Both the position numbers and the translations under genes were made by a program. 64,000 nucleotides of DNA from Planctomycetota bacterium (GTDB taxonomy: Bacteria; Planctomycetota; E44-bin39), in the NCBI GenBank assembly GCA_004376375.1, contig SOJX01000152.1, positions 35,377 through 99,376 of the forward strand, written 5' to 3'. The notes below the pieces were generated by a model that was not told the origin of the DNA, did no database searches, and worked only from the letters and a program-made list of their open reading frames with translations. Below are positions 1 through 8,154 of the stretch, in pieces. The first letter of the stretch is position 1. The number at the start of each line of letters is the position of its first letter.

Positions 1-2
1 TG

Positions 3-1928
3 CAGGATATTATGCTGGCAAGATGTTACTGTGACGCCCGAATCATCGGCAAAGCGGCTCATTATGATTCGGTGTCCAAAAGCAAGGAACCGACTCTTCT
101 GAATGACAAACTTCGCTATCGTGAGACTGGTGAGCTCCCGATACGCGCTTCGGTTTTTCATCGTGAGATACTGGAAAATGAGTTTGAAAAACTGAATCCG
201 GCCGATTGGGAATCGCATCTTCTGCGTGGCCGCTGTTTTTCTGTCGATGAATTCAATTACTGCAAGAACTCGAGTGAACCTGTTGAGCTTGTCAATGATC
301 TGGATTCGCTGGATTGCGGTATTGACATGCCGGAATTGCTCGATAAAGCGAAAAAGGCTCAGCCTTGCCAAAGCATATGTGGTGCGGGCACAGTCATTAC
401 CGGAAAGCAACTGGCGGAAATCTTTGGAAGCCGGCCGGAGAAAAGAATTGTGTTATCTTGTGAAGGAGAAGACTTTTTTGTGGAATCCACGCTTGAGGAT
501 GGAACACATGAATATCTGACCGCCATGAAAGACTATTCTCCTTCTGAACTTGGGTTTACATCTGATGCCAAAACGTTTCTTGAGGTGGGAGTAGGCTTGA
601 ATATCATGCTGGTACTCTACTTCCTTGACGGGAAAAAGCAGAGAATCGGGCATGCTGCTGTTTCGGCGAATGAAAATGCAACTACTGCCATTCCTGAAGA
701 AACAGCGTGGATTCGTTTCGGACTTCGAGTTTCTTCGTCCGGTGCAGCATGTGTGAGGTGTCTGGAGTTATCTCACCGTGAGCCCTCGCCATCCGTACAG
801 TTGGGGAAGTCCGGCAGTCTTCTATTGACAAATTTTTTCCCGGCCTATGACGATATTTACCGTAATGGCTTTGTACACAGCCGTGTTAGAAAATACCGTG
901 ACTATAATGTAAACCTGGATGTGTTCTGTCTCAAGAAGGGGGATATTGAGTATCGAGAATTTGCAGGCGTGGAGGTAATTGAAGGCTCGGAGGAATTTCT
1001 TCGTGCTCAGTTAAGTGATAACCGGTATTCCTGCGTGCTCGTGCATTTTCTGAATGAACATATGTGGAGAGTATTGAAGACATTTCTGGACAGGGTCAAG
1101 GTGGTTGTCTGGATTCATGGTGCGGAAATTCAACCCTGGCACCGGCGAGACTTCAATTACCAGACTGAGTCGGAACGGAAGAAAGCAAAAGCTCTAAGCG
1201 ATACGCGAATGGCTTTCTGGCGTATGGTATTCCAGAGTGTCCCGGAAAACCTTAAATTTGTCTTTGTCTCGCAGTATTTTGCTGACGAAGTCATGGAAGA
1301 CGTCGGCATCAGGCTTCCTGACGACGCCTACGCTATGATTCATAATCCGATAGATACCGGCATATTCAAGTTCCACGAAAAACCGGCGGATCAGCGAAAA
1401 AAAATCCTGTCGATACGGCCTTATGCATCGAAGAAGTATGCGAATGACCTGTCTGTCGAAGCTATTCTCAAGCTGTCGGAAAAACCGTTTTTCCATGAGT
1501 TGGAATTCAGAATGATTGGCCGTGGAAAGCTGTTTGAGGAAACCCTGGCTCCTTTACGCAAATTCAGCAACGTCACCATTGAAGAACGTTTCCTGCTCCA
1601 GCAGGAGATGGCCGAACTGTATCGCGATTACGGCGTTTGCCTCTGTCCGTCCCGGATGGATGCGCAGGGTGTTTCCCGTGACGAGGCAATGGCTTCCGGA
1701 CTGGTTCCAATCACCAATGCCGTTGCCGCAATCCCGGAGTTCGTGGATTCCAGTTGTGGAATCCTTGCTTCAGGCGAGGATGCCCAGGCTCTGGCCGACG
1801 GCATTGAGTTCCTGTACAATAACCCGGAGAGCTTCCTGAAGATGTCGAAGGCCTCTGCGGACCGTGTCAGGTCCGACCGCAGTAGTGAAATCATTATTCC
1901 GTCTGAGCTAAAACTTTTCCACTCGTAG
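3..1928 (+). CDS. Multidomain glycosyltransferase, GT4-type C-terminus (5' partial)
   Basis: The reading frame is open to the window edge, so the gene probably starts upstream; the first ATG is at 12. From about residue 270 to the end it reads as a GT-B glycosyltransferase: a TNFFPAYDD-type N-lobe start, a VWIHG segment, and the C-lobe donor motif EAMASGLVPITN followed by IPEFV. Residues about 120-260 look like a beta-sandwich accessory region ending in WIRFGLRVSS. The first 85 residues resemble the tail of a GT2-like domain, so a larger GT2-accessory-GT4 fusion is likely (inference). It should transfer a sugar from an NDP-sugar onto a surface polysaccharide or glycolipid on the cytoplasmic side. 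It is followed by a GT39-like gene and wecC/wecB, consistent with a polysaccharide locus. The sugar specificity cannot be read from the sequence. Confidence 0.8.
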   Translation, partial: QDIMLARCYCDARIIGKAAHYDSVSKSKEPTLLNDKLRYRETGELPIRASVFHREILENEFEKLNPADWESHLLRGRCFSVDEFNYCKNSSEPVELVNDLDSLDCGIDMPELLDKAKKAQPCQSICGAGTVITGKQLAEIFGSRPEKRIVLSCEGEDFFVESTLEDGTHEYLTAMKDYSPSELGFTSDAKTFLEVGVGLNIMLVLYFLDGKKQRIGHAAVSANENATTAIPEETAWIRFGLRVSSSGAACVRCLELSHREPSPSVQLGKSGSLLLTNFFPAYDDIYRNGFVHSRVRKYRDYNVNLDVFCLKKGDIEYREFAGVEVIEGSEEFLRAQLSDNRYSCVLVHFLNEHMWRVLKTFLDRVKVVVWIHGAEIQPWHRRDFNYQTESERKKAKALSDTRMAFWRMVFQSVPENLKFVFVSQYFADEVMEDVGIRLPDDAYAMIHNPIDTGIFKFHEKPADQRKKILSIRPYASKKYANDLSVEAILKLSEKPFFHELEFRMIGRGKLFEETLAPLRKFSNVTIEERFLLQQEMAELYRDYGVCLCPSRMDAQGVSRDEAMASGLVPITNAVAAIPEFVDSSCGILASGEDAQALADGIEFLYNNPESFLKMSKASADRVRSDRSSEIIIPSELKLFHS

Positions 1929-1978
1929 ATTTGCCCGCTTTCAATCGAAATTGAGGTAAACCCGGCGGTGGAGGATTC

Positions 1979-3574
1979 ATGGTTGAATGGGCAGAGCTGG
2001 GCAGGGGTTTTAAGAAGCATACGTTGAATGTTGCGACATGGCGTACTGTTTGTGCGGTTGTCTTAATCCTGTTCCTGTTTCGTGTTGTCTTCATGTACGG
2101 CTCGCTTCTCATCTGGGCGGTTTTCTTCGTCGCTGCCGCATTAACCGCACTTTTTATCTGGAGATGCAGAAAAAATCAGATCCCCGCGTGCGCCACTCCG
2201 GAAGAAACTGTCAGGGATAACGGTTTTTCAACAACGGTTATCGTCACCGGGTTGGCATTGCTGGCGTTACTTTTGCGTTTTAGCTGGTGTCTTCTTGTCC
2301 CGCCCATACCATTCAGCGACTTCCTGGGAATCTATAACGCTTCGATTCAATGGAGCAACGGGGAATTTGCATATTGCAAGAGTACCGGCGCCGCAATGAT
2401 CAACGCTATTATTATTAAGATCTTTGGACCCTCTCTTTTGTTCATTTATCTGGGTAATGCCATACAGGGCGCTTTGCAGACTGTTATGATTTACATCCTC
2501 GGAAAAAATGTATTTAGAAGCCGTCGGACCGGCTATATTGCAGCCCTTATTTGGGCGACTATGCCGCTCATGATATTTTATAATGGAGTTGTCGGGACTG
2601 AAAATCCATTTATTACCTGCATGCTGCTTATATTGGTTCTCTCCAACTGCCTGTTTCTGCATGTCAGGGCTGGATATATCAGAGTATCAACCATTATTGC
2701 CGCAATTGCGCTGGGGATTGCCGGCTTCCTGTGTTTTTCAACCCGAACATTAGGCCTGCTCTTTGTGCCCATGGTCATATGTTTTATTCTGTTTATGTCG
2801 GGCAGAAACAAAAAGAAGGTTTCTTTCCTGATTCTCATGCCGTTTATCGTTTCGTTCGGCCTGGCGGTGCTCGCTCAATCGTATTATGTTATCTACAGGA
2901 AATGGCGGGTGCGAAGCCTGACGCCGAATCTGCAAAGCGGTTATCCGATTTATTTCGGCACATCGGTAAAACACAATGGTCGATGGAATATTGAGGACAT
3001 TGCCTTCGTTAAGTCTGAATTCGAGAAACGCCATGCCGGGAAGAGGCTCAGCTGGTGTCAGAGAGAATTTCTGCAAAGCAAGATCGCAAAAAAACTTGGA
3101 ATGAAGCGCCTGAAGAGGGATTTCTGGGATATAGTAGCGATGGGAGTTACTAAAAAGCTTGAGGTGATCTGGGGAGAAAGCCGTTGGTGCCTCAATTGGC
3201 CCATTAAGAAAGTATTCAAGTCACCATCTAAAAAGTATTGGCCTTCTGTAATCGAACTGCGCCTTCTTGTGGAGCGGTACGCGGGAGTGCTTGTTGTACT
3301 GGCATTATTCGGGCTGGTTATATTCACGGTGCAAAAGGAAAAATCAGCGATCCTTATGCTGATAATGTGTATTATTGTGCTTAAGATTATACTACACATT
3401 TTTGTTGAAGTGCAGGGGCGGTACCAGGTACCCATTCTGCCGTTATACTGCCTTCTGGCCGCCAACTGCATATATACCTGCATAAGGTTGCTGCCTGCGG
3501 CATCTAAACGGATTACACAACTGGAAAAACCCGACAAGCACGTAACCGATAAAAGCGGTGTGAAGGAAACGTAA
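1979..3574 (+). CDS. GT39-family (PMT-like) polytopic membrane glycosyltransferase
   Basis: 531 residues with a ribosome site GGAGG 6 bases before the ATG. The chain has about ten hydrophobic segments. An acidic loop after the second helix (PPIPFSDFLGIYNASIQW) is typical of GT-C transferases of the ArnT/PMT (GT39) family, where an Asp in the first outer loop is catalytic. A basic soluble stretch lies at about 300-410, with two more helices at the end. Such enzymes move a sugar from a polyprenyl-phosphate donor to a lipid or protein acceptor on the outer face of the inner membrane. It sits 50 bp after the GT4 gene on the same strand and is probably co-transcribed. The acceptor is unknown. Confidence 0.75.
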   Translation: MVEWAELGRGFKKHTLNVATWRTVCAVVLILFLFRVVFMYGSLLIWAVFFVAAALTALFIWRCRKNQIPACATPEETVRDNGFSTTVIVTGLALLALLLRFSWCLLVPPIPFSDFLGIYNASIQWSNGEFAYCKSTGAAMINAIIIKIFGPSLLFIYLGNAIQGALQTVMIYILGKNVFRSRRTGYIAALIWATMPLMIFYNGVVGTENPFITCMLLILVLSNCLFLHVRAGYIRVSTIIAAIALGIAGFLCFSTRTLGLLFVPMVICFILFMSGRNKKKVSFLILMPFIVSFGLAVLAQSYYVIYRKWRVRSLTPNLQSGYPIYFGTSVKHNGRWNIEDIAFVKSEFEKRHAGKRLSWCQREFLQSKIAKKLGMKRLKRDFWDIVAMGVTKKLEVIWGESRWCLNWPIKKVFKSPSKKYWPSVIELRLLVERYAGVLVVLALFGLVIFTVQKEKSAILMLIMCIIVLKIILHIFVEVQGRYQVPILPLYCLLAANCIYTCIRLLPAASKRITQLEKPDKHVTDKSGVKET

Positions 3575-3621
3575 TACCCACCGTGGGGATATATATTTCT
3601 GGAACCGGTGTTGTTCCTGAT

Positions 3622-3650
3622 TTGTCTTCATGCTTTGGAAATAATATGAT
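3622..3650 (+). promoter_or_regulatory. Sigma-70 type promoter for wecC-wecB
   Basis: TTGTCT, a 17-base spacer, then TATGAT, placed about 100 bases before the wecC start in the 174-base gap after the GT39 gene. It suggests that wecC-wecB can be transcribed separately from the upstream glycosyltransferases. Confidence 0.45.
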
Positions 3651-3748
3651 ATCTTATGAAGGAAATTGTCCCGGTGAAGCTGTTCTTGACCGTTTAGGGC
3701 AATAGCAACAGAAGATTACGGAAGAAACCCGCGCGAGGAGATAAAATA

Positions 3749-4975
3749 ATGGGTCAGTACTCTCAAGTTGTATTCATGGGCCTCGGATATATCGGGCTTC
3801 CCACAGCTGCAGTGGTGGCGGGAAGCGGCCAGAAAGTGCTGGGTGTTGATATCAATCCGAAGGTTGTCGAAACCGTCAACCGTGGTGAAATCCACATCGA
3901 TGAGCCGGAACTCCAGGAGCTTGTAAAGAAGTGCGTCGAGGCGGGAACGCTTCAAGCCGCCACAAGCCCTGAAGCCGGCGATGTTTATTTGATTGTCGTC
4001 CCGACACCTTTCAAAGGCCATAACGAGCCCGATATATCTTACGTTGAAGCTGCTACCCGGTCTGCGATCCCCTTGTTGAAAGACGGGGATCTATATATTA
4101 TCGAGTCGACCTCGCCGGTCGGGACGACCGGGAAGATGGGTAAGCTGATTTTCAACAAGCGTCCGGAACTTGCGGGAAAGATTTATATGGCCTATTGCCC
4201 CGAGCGTGTGCTGCCCGGCAACGTCCATCACGAACTTGTCAATAACGACCGGATCATCGGAGGTATTGACGCTGCTTCAACCGAAAAGGCGAAAGAGTTC
4301 TATAGCACATTTGTCAAAGGCGCGTTGCATGGTACGGATGCGCGGACTGCAGAAATGTGCAAGCTGACGGAGAACGCGTCCCGGGATGTTCAAATTGCTT
4401 TTGCCAACGAGCTTTCAATCATTTGCGACAAGGCCGGTATCGATGTATGGGAGTTAATCTCCCTGGCCAATAATCACCCCCGCGTTAACATTCTGCAGCC
4501 TGGGTGCGGAGTTGGCGGTCATTGTATAGCGGTTGACCCATGGTTCATCGTTTCTGATTACCCGCTGGAATCACGAATCATCGGAACGGCCAGGGAAATA
4601 AATAATCATAAGGCCTTCTGGTGCGCTGAGAAAATTGCCGGCGCTGTGAGAGATTTTGTAACGCAGCAAGAGCGTACCCCCGTTGTTGCCCTGATGGGGC
4701 TTGCCTTCAAACCAAACATCGACGATCTCAGGGAATCTCCGGCAAAATATATAGTTAACAAAGTCCTCCAGCATGATAATGACGGTGAGTTCTACATTGT
4801 TGAACCCAATATAAACGAACATCACATCTTTAAGCTCGCAGAATACGCGGAGGCTTATGCAAATGCCGACATTGTCGCTTTCCTGGTGGCTCATGATGAG
4901 TTCAAAAGCCTGCCGCTGTCACCTGAAAAAGTAATTTTGGATTTTTGCGGAATATCCAGGAAAAATAATCACTAA
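3749..4975 (+). CDS. wecC: UDP-N-acetyl-D-mannosaminuronate dehydrogenase
   Basis: 408 residues, normal for the UDP-sugar 6-dehydrogenase family of WecC type. It oxidises UDP-ManNAc to UDP-ManNAcA with two NAD. Visible motifs are the N-terminal Rossmann GLGYIG at 11-16, VPTPF, ESTSPVGTT, YCPERVLPGN, the TENASRDV helix, the catalytic cysteine at about residue 253 in QPGCGVGGHC, and a C-terminal Rossmann domain beginning GLAFKPNIDDLRESP. GGAG lies 8 bases before the ATG. The next gene supplies its substrate, so the pair makes an activated ManNAcA unit for a capsule, O-antigen or similar surface polymer. Confidence 0.93.
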   Translation: MGQYSQVVFMGLGYIGLPTAAVVAGSGQKVLGVDINPKVVETVNRGEIHIDEPELQELVKKCVEAGTLQAATSPEAGDVYLIVVPTPFKGHNEPDISYVEAATRSAIPLLKDGDLYIIESTSPVGTTGKMGKLIFNKRPELAGKIYMAYCPERVLPGNVHHELVNNDRIIGGIDAASTEKAKEFYSTFVKGALHGTDARTAEMCKLTENASRDVQIAFANELSIICDKAGIDVWELISLANNHPRVNILQPGCGVGGHCIAVDPWFIVSDYPLESRIIGTAREINNHKAFWCAEKIAGAVRDFVTQQERTPVVALMGLAFKPNIDDLRESPAKYIVNKVLQHDNDGEFYIVEPNINEHHIFKLAEYAEAYANADIVAFLVAHDEFKSLPLSPEKVILDFCGISRKNNH

Positions 4976-4990
4976 CTTGTGAGGCATGGT

Positions 4991-6115
4991 ATGAAAAGAA
5001 TCTTAACAGCCTTCGGAACACGACCAGAAGCGATCAAAATGGCGCCTGTCGTGAAAGCGTTGCAGGATGACGGTTTTTGTGAAGTTAAAATCTGTTTAAC
5101 GGGCCAGCACCGTGAAATGCTTGATCAGGTAATGGAGATATTCGGGCTGACCGCCGACTTTGACCTGAACATCATGAGTACAAATCAGACTTTGACCGAT
5201 ATAACCTGTAAAGTTCTCAGGGGCATGGAGGAAATCTTAAAGCAGTGGGAACCGGATTGTGTTCTTGTTCAGGGTGATACAACAACTGTTTTTACTGCAG
5301 CACTGGCAGCTTTCTATCAGAGAATCGATGTGGGGCATGTCGAAGCCGGGCTGCGTACTTATAACCGTTACTCCCCTTATCCGGAAGAGATTAACCGTTG
5401 CCTGGCTTCCGAGTTGACGATGCTGCATTTCGCCCCGACGGCAGAATCATCGCAGAATCTTCTAAATGAAAACTTTGACAAAAGAAATATCTTTATTACC
5501 GGCAATACCGTAATCGATGCGTTATATCAGGCTTTAGAATACATTGACTCAACCGATGAAATAAAAGAACGCCTTGAAGAACGCTTCAGTTTCTTGAAAT
5601 CAGAAAAAAAACTGATCCTGGTTACGGGGCACAGGCGTGAAAACTTTGGCGAGGGATTTCAGAATATCTGCCAGGCTATTCGTGAGTTGGCGCAGCGTAA
5701 CGATGTACAAGTTGTATATCCAGTGCACCTGAATCCTAACGTTCAGGAACCGGTTAATGAAATATTGAATGGTGTTGAGAACATTCATTTATGCGAACCA
5801 CTCGATTACCTGTCATTCCTGTTTCTTATGCGCAAAAGTTACCTGGTATTGACCGATTCAGGAGGAGTGCAGGAAGAAGCTCCTTCATTGGGGAAACCGG
5901 TACTGGTCATGCGCGACACGACAGAACGCCCTGAAGCCGTTGACGCCGGAACAGTCTTACTTGTTGGAGCGGATAATTATCGGATTATTGATAGTGCAAC
6001 CAGATTGCTGGATGATGCAAAAGTATACGATGAAATGAGTATGGCCCATAATCCATATGGTGATGGGAAAGCTGCTGAGCGCATACTGAACATCTTAAAA
6101 GAAAGGTATCATTAA
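4991..6115 (+). CDS. wecB: UDP-N-acetylglucosamine 2-epimerase (non-hydrolysing)
   Basis: 374 residues, usual for the WecB/MnaA family, which converts UDP-GlcNAc to UDP-ManNAc. Motifs in order are FGTRPEAIKM, QGDTTT, GHVEAGLRT, YPEEINR, TGHRRENFG, and DSGGVQEEAP near the UDP-binding C-lobe. The frame is open from a GTG at 4979. I chose the ATG at 4991 because GAGG lies 6 bases upstream and family members begin at MKRI-like sequences. It starts 15 bases after the wecC stop and is almost certainly co-transcribed with it. Confidence 0.93.
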   Translation: MKRILTAFGTRPEAIKMAPVVKALQDDGFCEVKICLTGQHREMLDQVMEIFGLTADFDLNIMSTNQTLTDITCKVLRGMEEILKQWEPDCVLVQGDTTTVFTAALAAFYQRIDVGHVEAGLRTYNRYSPYPEEINRCLASELTMLHFAPTAESSQNLLNENFDKRNIFITGNTVIDALYQALEYIDSTDEIKERLEERFSFLKSEKKLILVTGHRRENFGEGFQNICQAIRELAQRNDVQVVYPVHLNPNVQEPVNEILNGVENIHLCEPLDYLSFLFLMRKSYLVLTDSGGVQEEAPSLGKPVLVMRDTTERPEAVDAGTVLLVGADNYRIIDSATRLLDDAKVYDEMSMAHNPYGDGKAAERILNILKERYH

Positions 6116-6452
6116 TTAAAGAGTGTGTCTTTCGTGCCGTCCTGCGAAGTAATTTTTCAAGTGAGCCAACAGCCTGACTGACCTGCCCCCATTTTATGTA
6201 CCAACCTTTATGAGAGACTTTTCATTGATAAACAGTTAACCAGCCGCCATTTACATAGCCTTGGCATTTTTTGCGTGCAAGGGAAATATCCTTCCGGGCG
6301 CCGGAGATATATTGGAGATGGGGAATTAAGCCGTTGTGGGAGGAGTGGAAATGAAACGAGGAACGGCATGAGGGGCGCGTTAATTGGATACGAATAATTC
6401 ATACAAGCCTAATTGAATCCCCTTACATATAGCATTCCAATGAACTTTGTCA
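6116..6452. other. Intergenic region with repeat copy 1
   Basis: No credible gene is seen here. It lies between wecB and the 3' end of the nuclease-like gene on the other strand. The only structure is the first copy of a 56-bp repeat at 6254-6309. Confidence 0.6.
6254..6309 (+). repeat. 56-bp direct repeat, copy 1
   Basis: 49 of 56 positions match 7991-8046 in the same orientation. The shared core is GCGTGCAAGGGAAATAT, followed by a GC-rich hairpin (TCCGG-GCG-CCGGA here). The two copies bracket the AT-rich nuclease-like gene pair. Confidence 0.75.
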
Positions 6453-7415
6453 CTATTTAAAAGCAAATGCTTTCTGTAAGCTACCGGAATGATCATATCC
6501 CATTGTTTTATTTGTAAAATATGCCAAGATTTTACTCTTTTCTTCACCTTCTGGGGCATTATTAATGATATGGTCTTTTATGTCTTCCCACGTGACTCTT
6601 TTGAACTGACGATTTACTGCTGGCTTAATATAAGGGCTAAATTGTTTTTCAATATTTTTTTCACGCTCTGCTAAAACCAAATTAAGTAAGTAGAAATCCT
6701 TCTGACATTGGTTAGCCAGCCAACTACCTAATAACCAAAACCGAAATAATTCATACTTTTTGCCAATAACTGCGATAGTATTAAAGTCTTGGGTAAAAAC
6801 TTGTTTGTGCCACTCGGTTCCGCCGGTTAGGTACTTTCGACAATTATTCTTATCGCTAGGAGTCGTATTATTTGACGCAGTAAATTTTGCTTCAATGAAA
6901 AATATATCTTTGTCAGTAACCGCCACTAAATCCGGCTCGGAGCTGCGTTTTAATTCTTCGCCGAACTCTTGCCGTGCACTATTCAATTCAGGCCAGCTCC
7001 CCTGGTGGTCTTGCGAAAAAGACCAATAGATTAACTTGGTTTGCTGCTGCTCTATCCCTGTTATCGAGGATAGGAGTTTGGATAAGAGATTTTCAGTTTC
7101 CAGGTAACGAAATACATTCCAAGAAAGCGCGTCTTCACTATTATCCCGCGCGATTCGGCTCTCTCGTTTTACAGTTTTTATAGCTCTAAAAAGAGATAAA
7201 TCTGCCTTATTCATCCAAAGCAGGTTTTCCGTTTCCTGATCGTATTCAAATGTTGAGGGCGAAATGTAGATTCTATGGTCTTGGCAAAAGAATCTCTCTT
7301 CGCGTTTGAATGACCGTCGTTGTCTTTCGACGGTATTCTTACAAGCTTTTACTGGGCATTCAACACTAGCAGGTGTAATCGTTATTTTTGGTTTTAATTC
7401 CTGAAATCCAAACAT
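6453..7415 (-). CDS. PD-(D/E)XK nuclease-like protein with zinc finger
   Basis: 320 residues from the chosen start at 7415, which has AAGGAGAT 5 bases upstream; an ATG 9 codons earlier has no such site. Near the N-terminus is a putative zinc site CX4CX18CX2H (about residues 20-47). Mid-chain, EPDLVAVTDKDIFFIEAKF reads as strands with D...EXK, the catalytic signature of the PD-(D/E)XK nuclease fold found in restriction and defence enzymes. The 3' third is rich in aromatic residues and unassigned. Composition is clearly more AT-rich than the neighbours, suggesting acquisition. It follows a 73-residue gene by about 47 bases on the same strand. I cannot name the family; a DNA-cutting defence role is inference only. 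Confidence 0.6.
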   Translation of the reverse strand: MFGFQELKPKITITPASVECPVKACKNTVERQRRSFKREERFFCQDHRIYISPSTFEYDQETENLLWMNKADLSLFRAIKTVKRESRIARDNSEDALSWNVFRYLETENLLSKLLSSITGIEQQQTKLIYWSFSQDHQGSWPELNSARQEFGEELKRSSEPDLVAVTDKDIFFIEAKFTASNNTTPSDKNNCRKYLTGGTEWHKQVFTQDFNTIAVIGKKYELFRFWLLGSWLANQCQKDFYLLNLVLAEREKNIEKQFSPYIKPAVNRQFKRVTWEDIKDHIINNAPEGEEKSKILAYFTNKTMGYDHSGSLQKAFAFK

Positions 7416-7462
7416 ACTAGATCTCCTTTTTGAGCCATGCAAGAAGCAGGTTAAGGCATGAA

Positions 7463-7684
7463 TCAGAGTAATGTTTCGTTCCGATTAATCCTTACGGGCT
7501 TTCCATTCTGCCAAAAAGCGATGATTACACGAGAAATTCTTCCCGATTCAGCATACTCAATGATGACTGTATTCCACAATTTAGTTGCAGTTAAAAAATT
7601 TTTCCCGCAATAAAGAATTTGTACACCATCACCATCCGTGATGGTAACTTCATACTTCCTTTTGCAGGGGAACGTGTCCGACAT
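7463..7684 (-). CDS. Small hypothetical protein
   Basis: 73 residues with GAGGTGG just before the ATG. The sequence is a compact beta-rich pattern (KYEVTITDGDGVQILYCGKN, then RISRVIIAFWQNGKP) without membrane segments. It lies upstream of, and in the same direction as, the nuclease-like gene, with a short gap, so a two-gene operon is likely. A role as partner or immunity-like protein would be speculation. Confidence 0.5.
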   Translation of the reverse strand: MSDTFPCKRKYEVTITDGDGVQILYCGKNFLTATKLWNTVIIEYAESGRISRVIIAFWQNGKPVRINRNETLL

Positions 7685-8154
7685 ACCACCTCAAACTTTA
7701 TCCCCTATTAATATATACATTTTAACCCTCATTTTATAAAAAGATAAAATGGCAAAAAATAAATTTATTTTATCGAGGCAGCACCATTGTTGTTCGTAAC
7801 TGCTGGTATCACTATAGGTAAGAGCATTTTTGGGCCTTTTGGAAAAACTGGGAGGCGCGGCGGTGGCCGCCGGTGCCGCCCGTGGCCGGGGGTGCAGCCC
7901 AGGAAACGCCGCTCCCGCTCTGGCCTGTGGCAGGAGGAGCGGAAACCCAGAAAAAGCCCTTTCCTTTCCACGGGACTAACCCGCTACTCATATAGCCCCG
8001 GCATTTTTCGCGTGCAAGGGAAATATCTTCCCGGGCGCGGGAGATAGGTAGCGTTATAAACCGAATCATATCAGATGGGGGATCGGGCGTATTTTGCGGC
8101 ATACTCCGAGAAGTTCATTCGGCTATGCGTCTTGGCCGGCTGTGAGGCAGGTCA
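7685..8154. other. Intergenic region with repeat copy 2
   Basis: 470 bases with no supported gene. An AT-rich part (7700-7780) probably holds the promoter of the small-protein operon. A very GC-rich stretch follows (7850-7935), part of which resembles 10140-10185 (CCGCTCTGGCCTG and surroundings). The second 56-bp repeat is at 7991-8046. Confidence 0.5.
7991..8046 (+). repeat. 56-bp direct repeat, copy 2
   Basis: Matches 6254-6309 at 49 of 56 positions. Its hairpin half reads TCCCG-GGCG-CGGGA, so the stem is kept although its bases differ from copy 1. Confidence 0.75.

Noticed and set aside
7787..8047. 86-codon GC-rich ORF upstream of the repeat
   Set aside because: Arg/Gly-rich translation, no ribosome site, and it spans the 56-bp repeat; noncoding is more likely.
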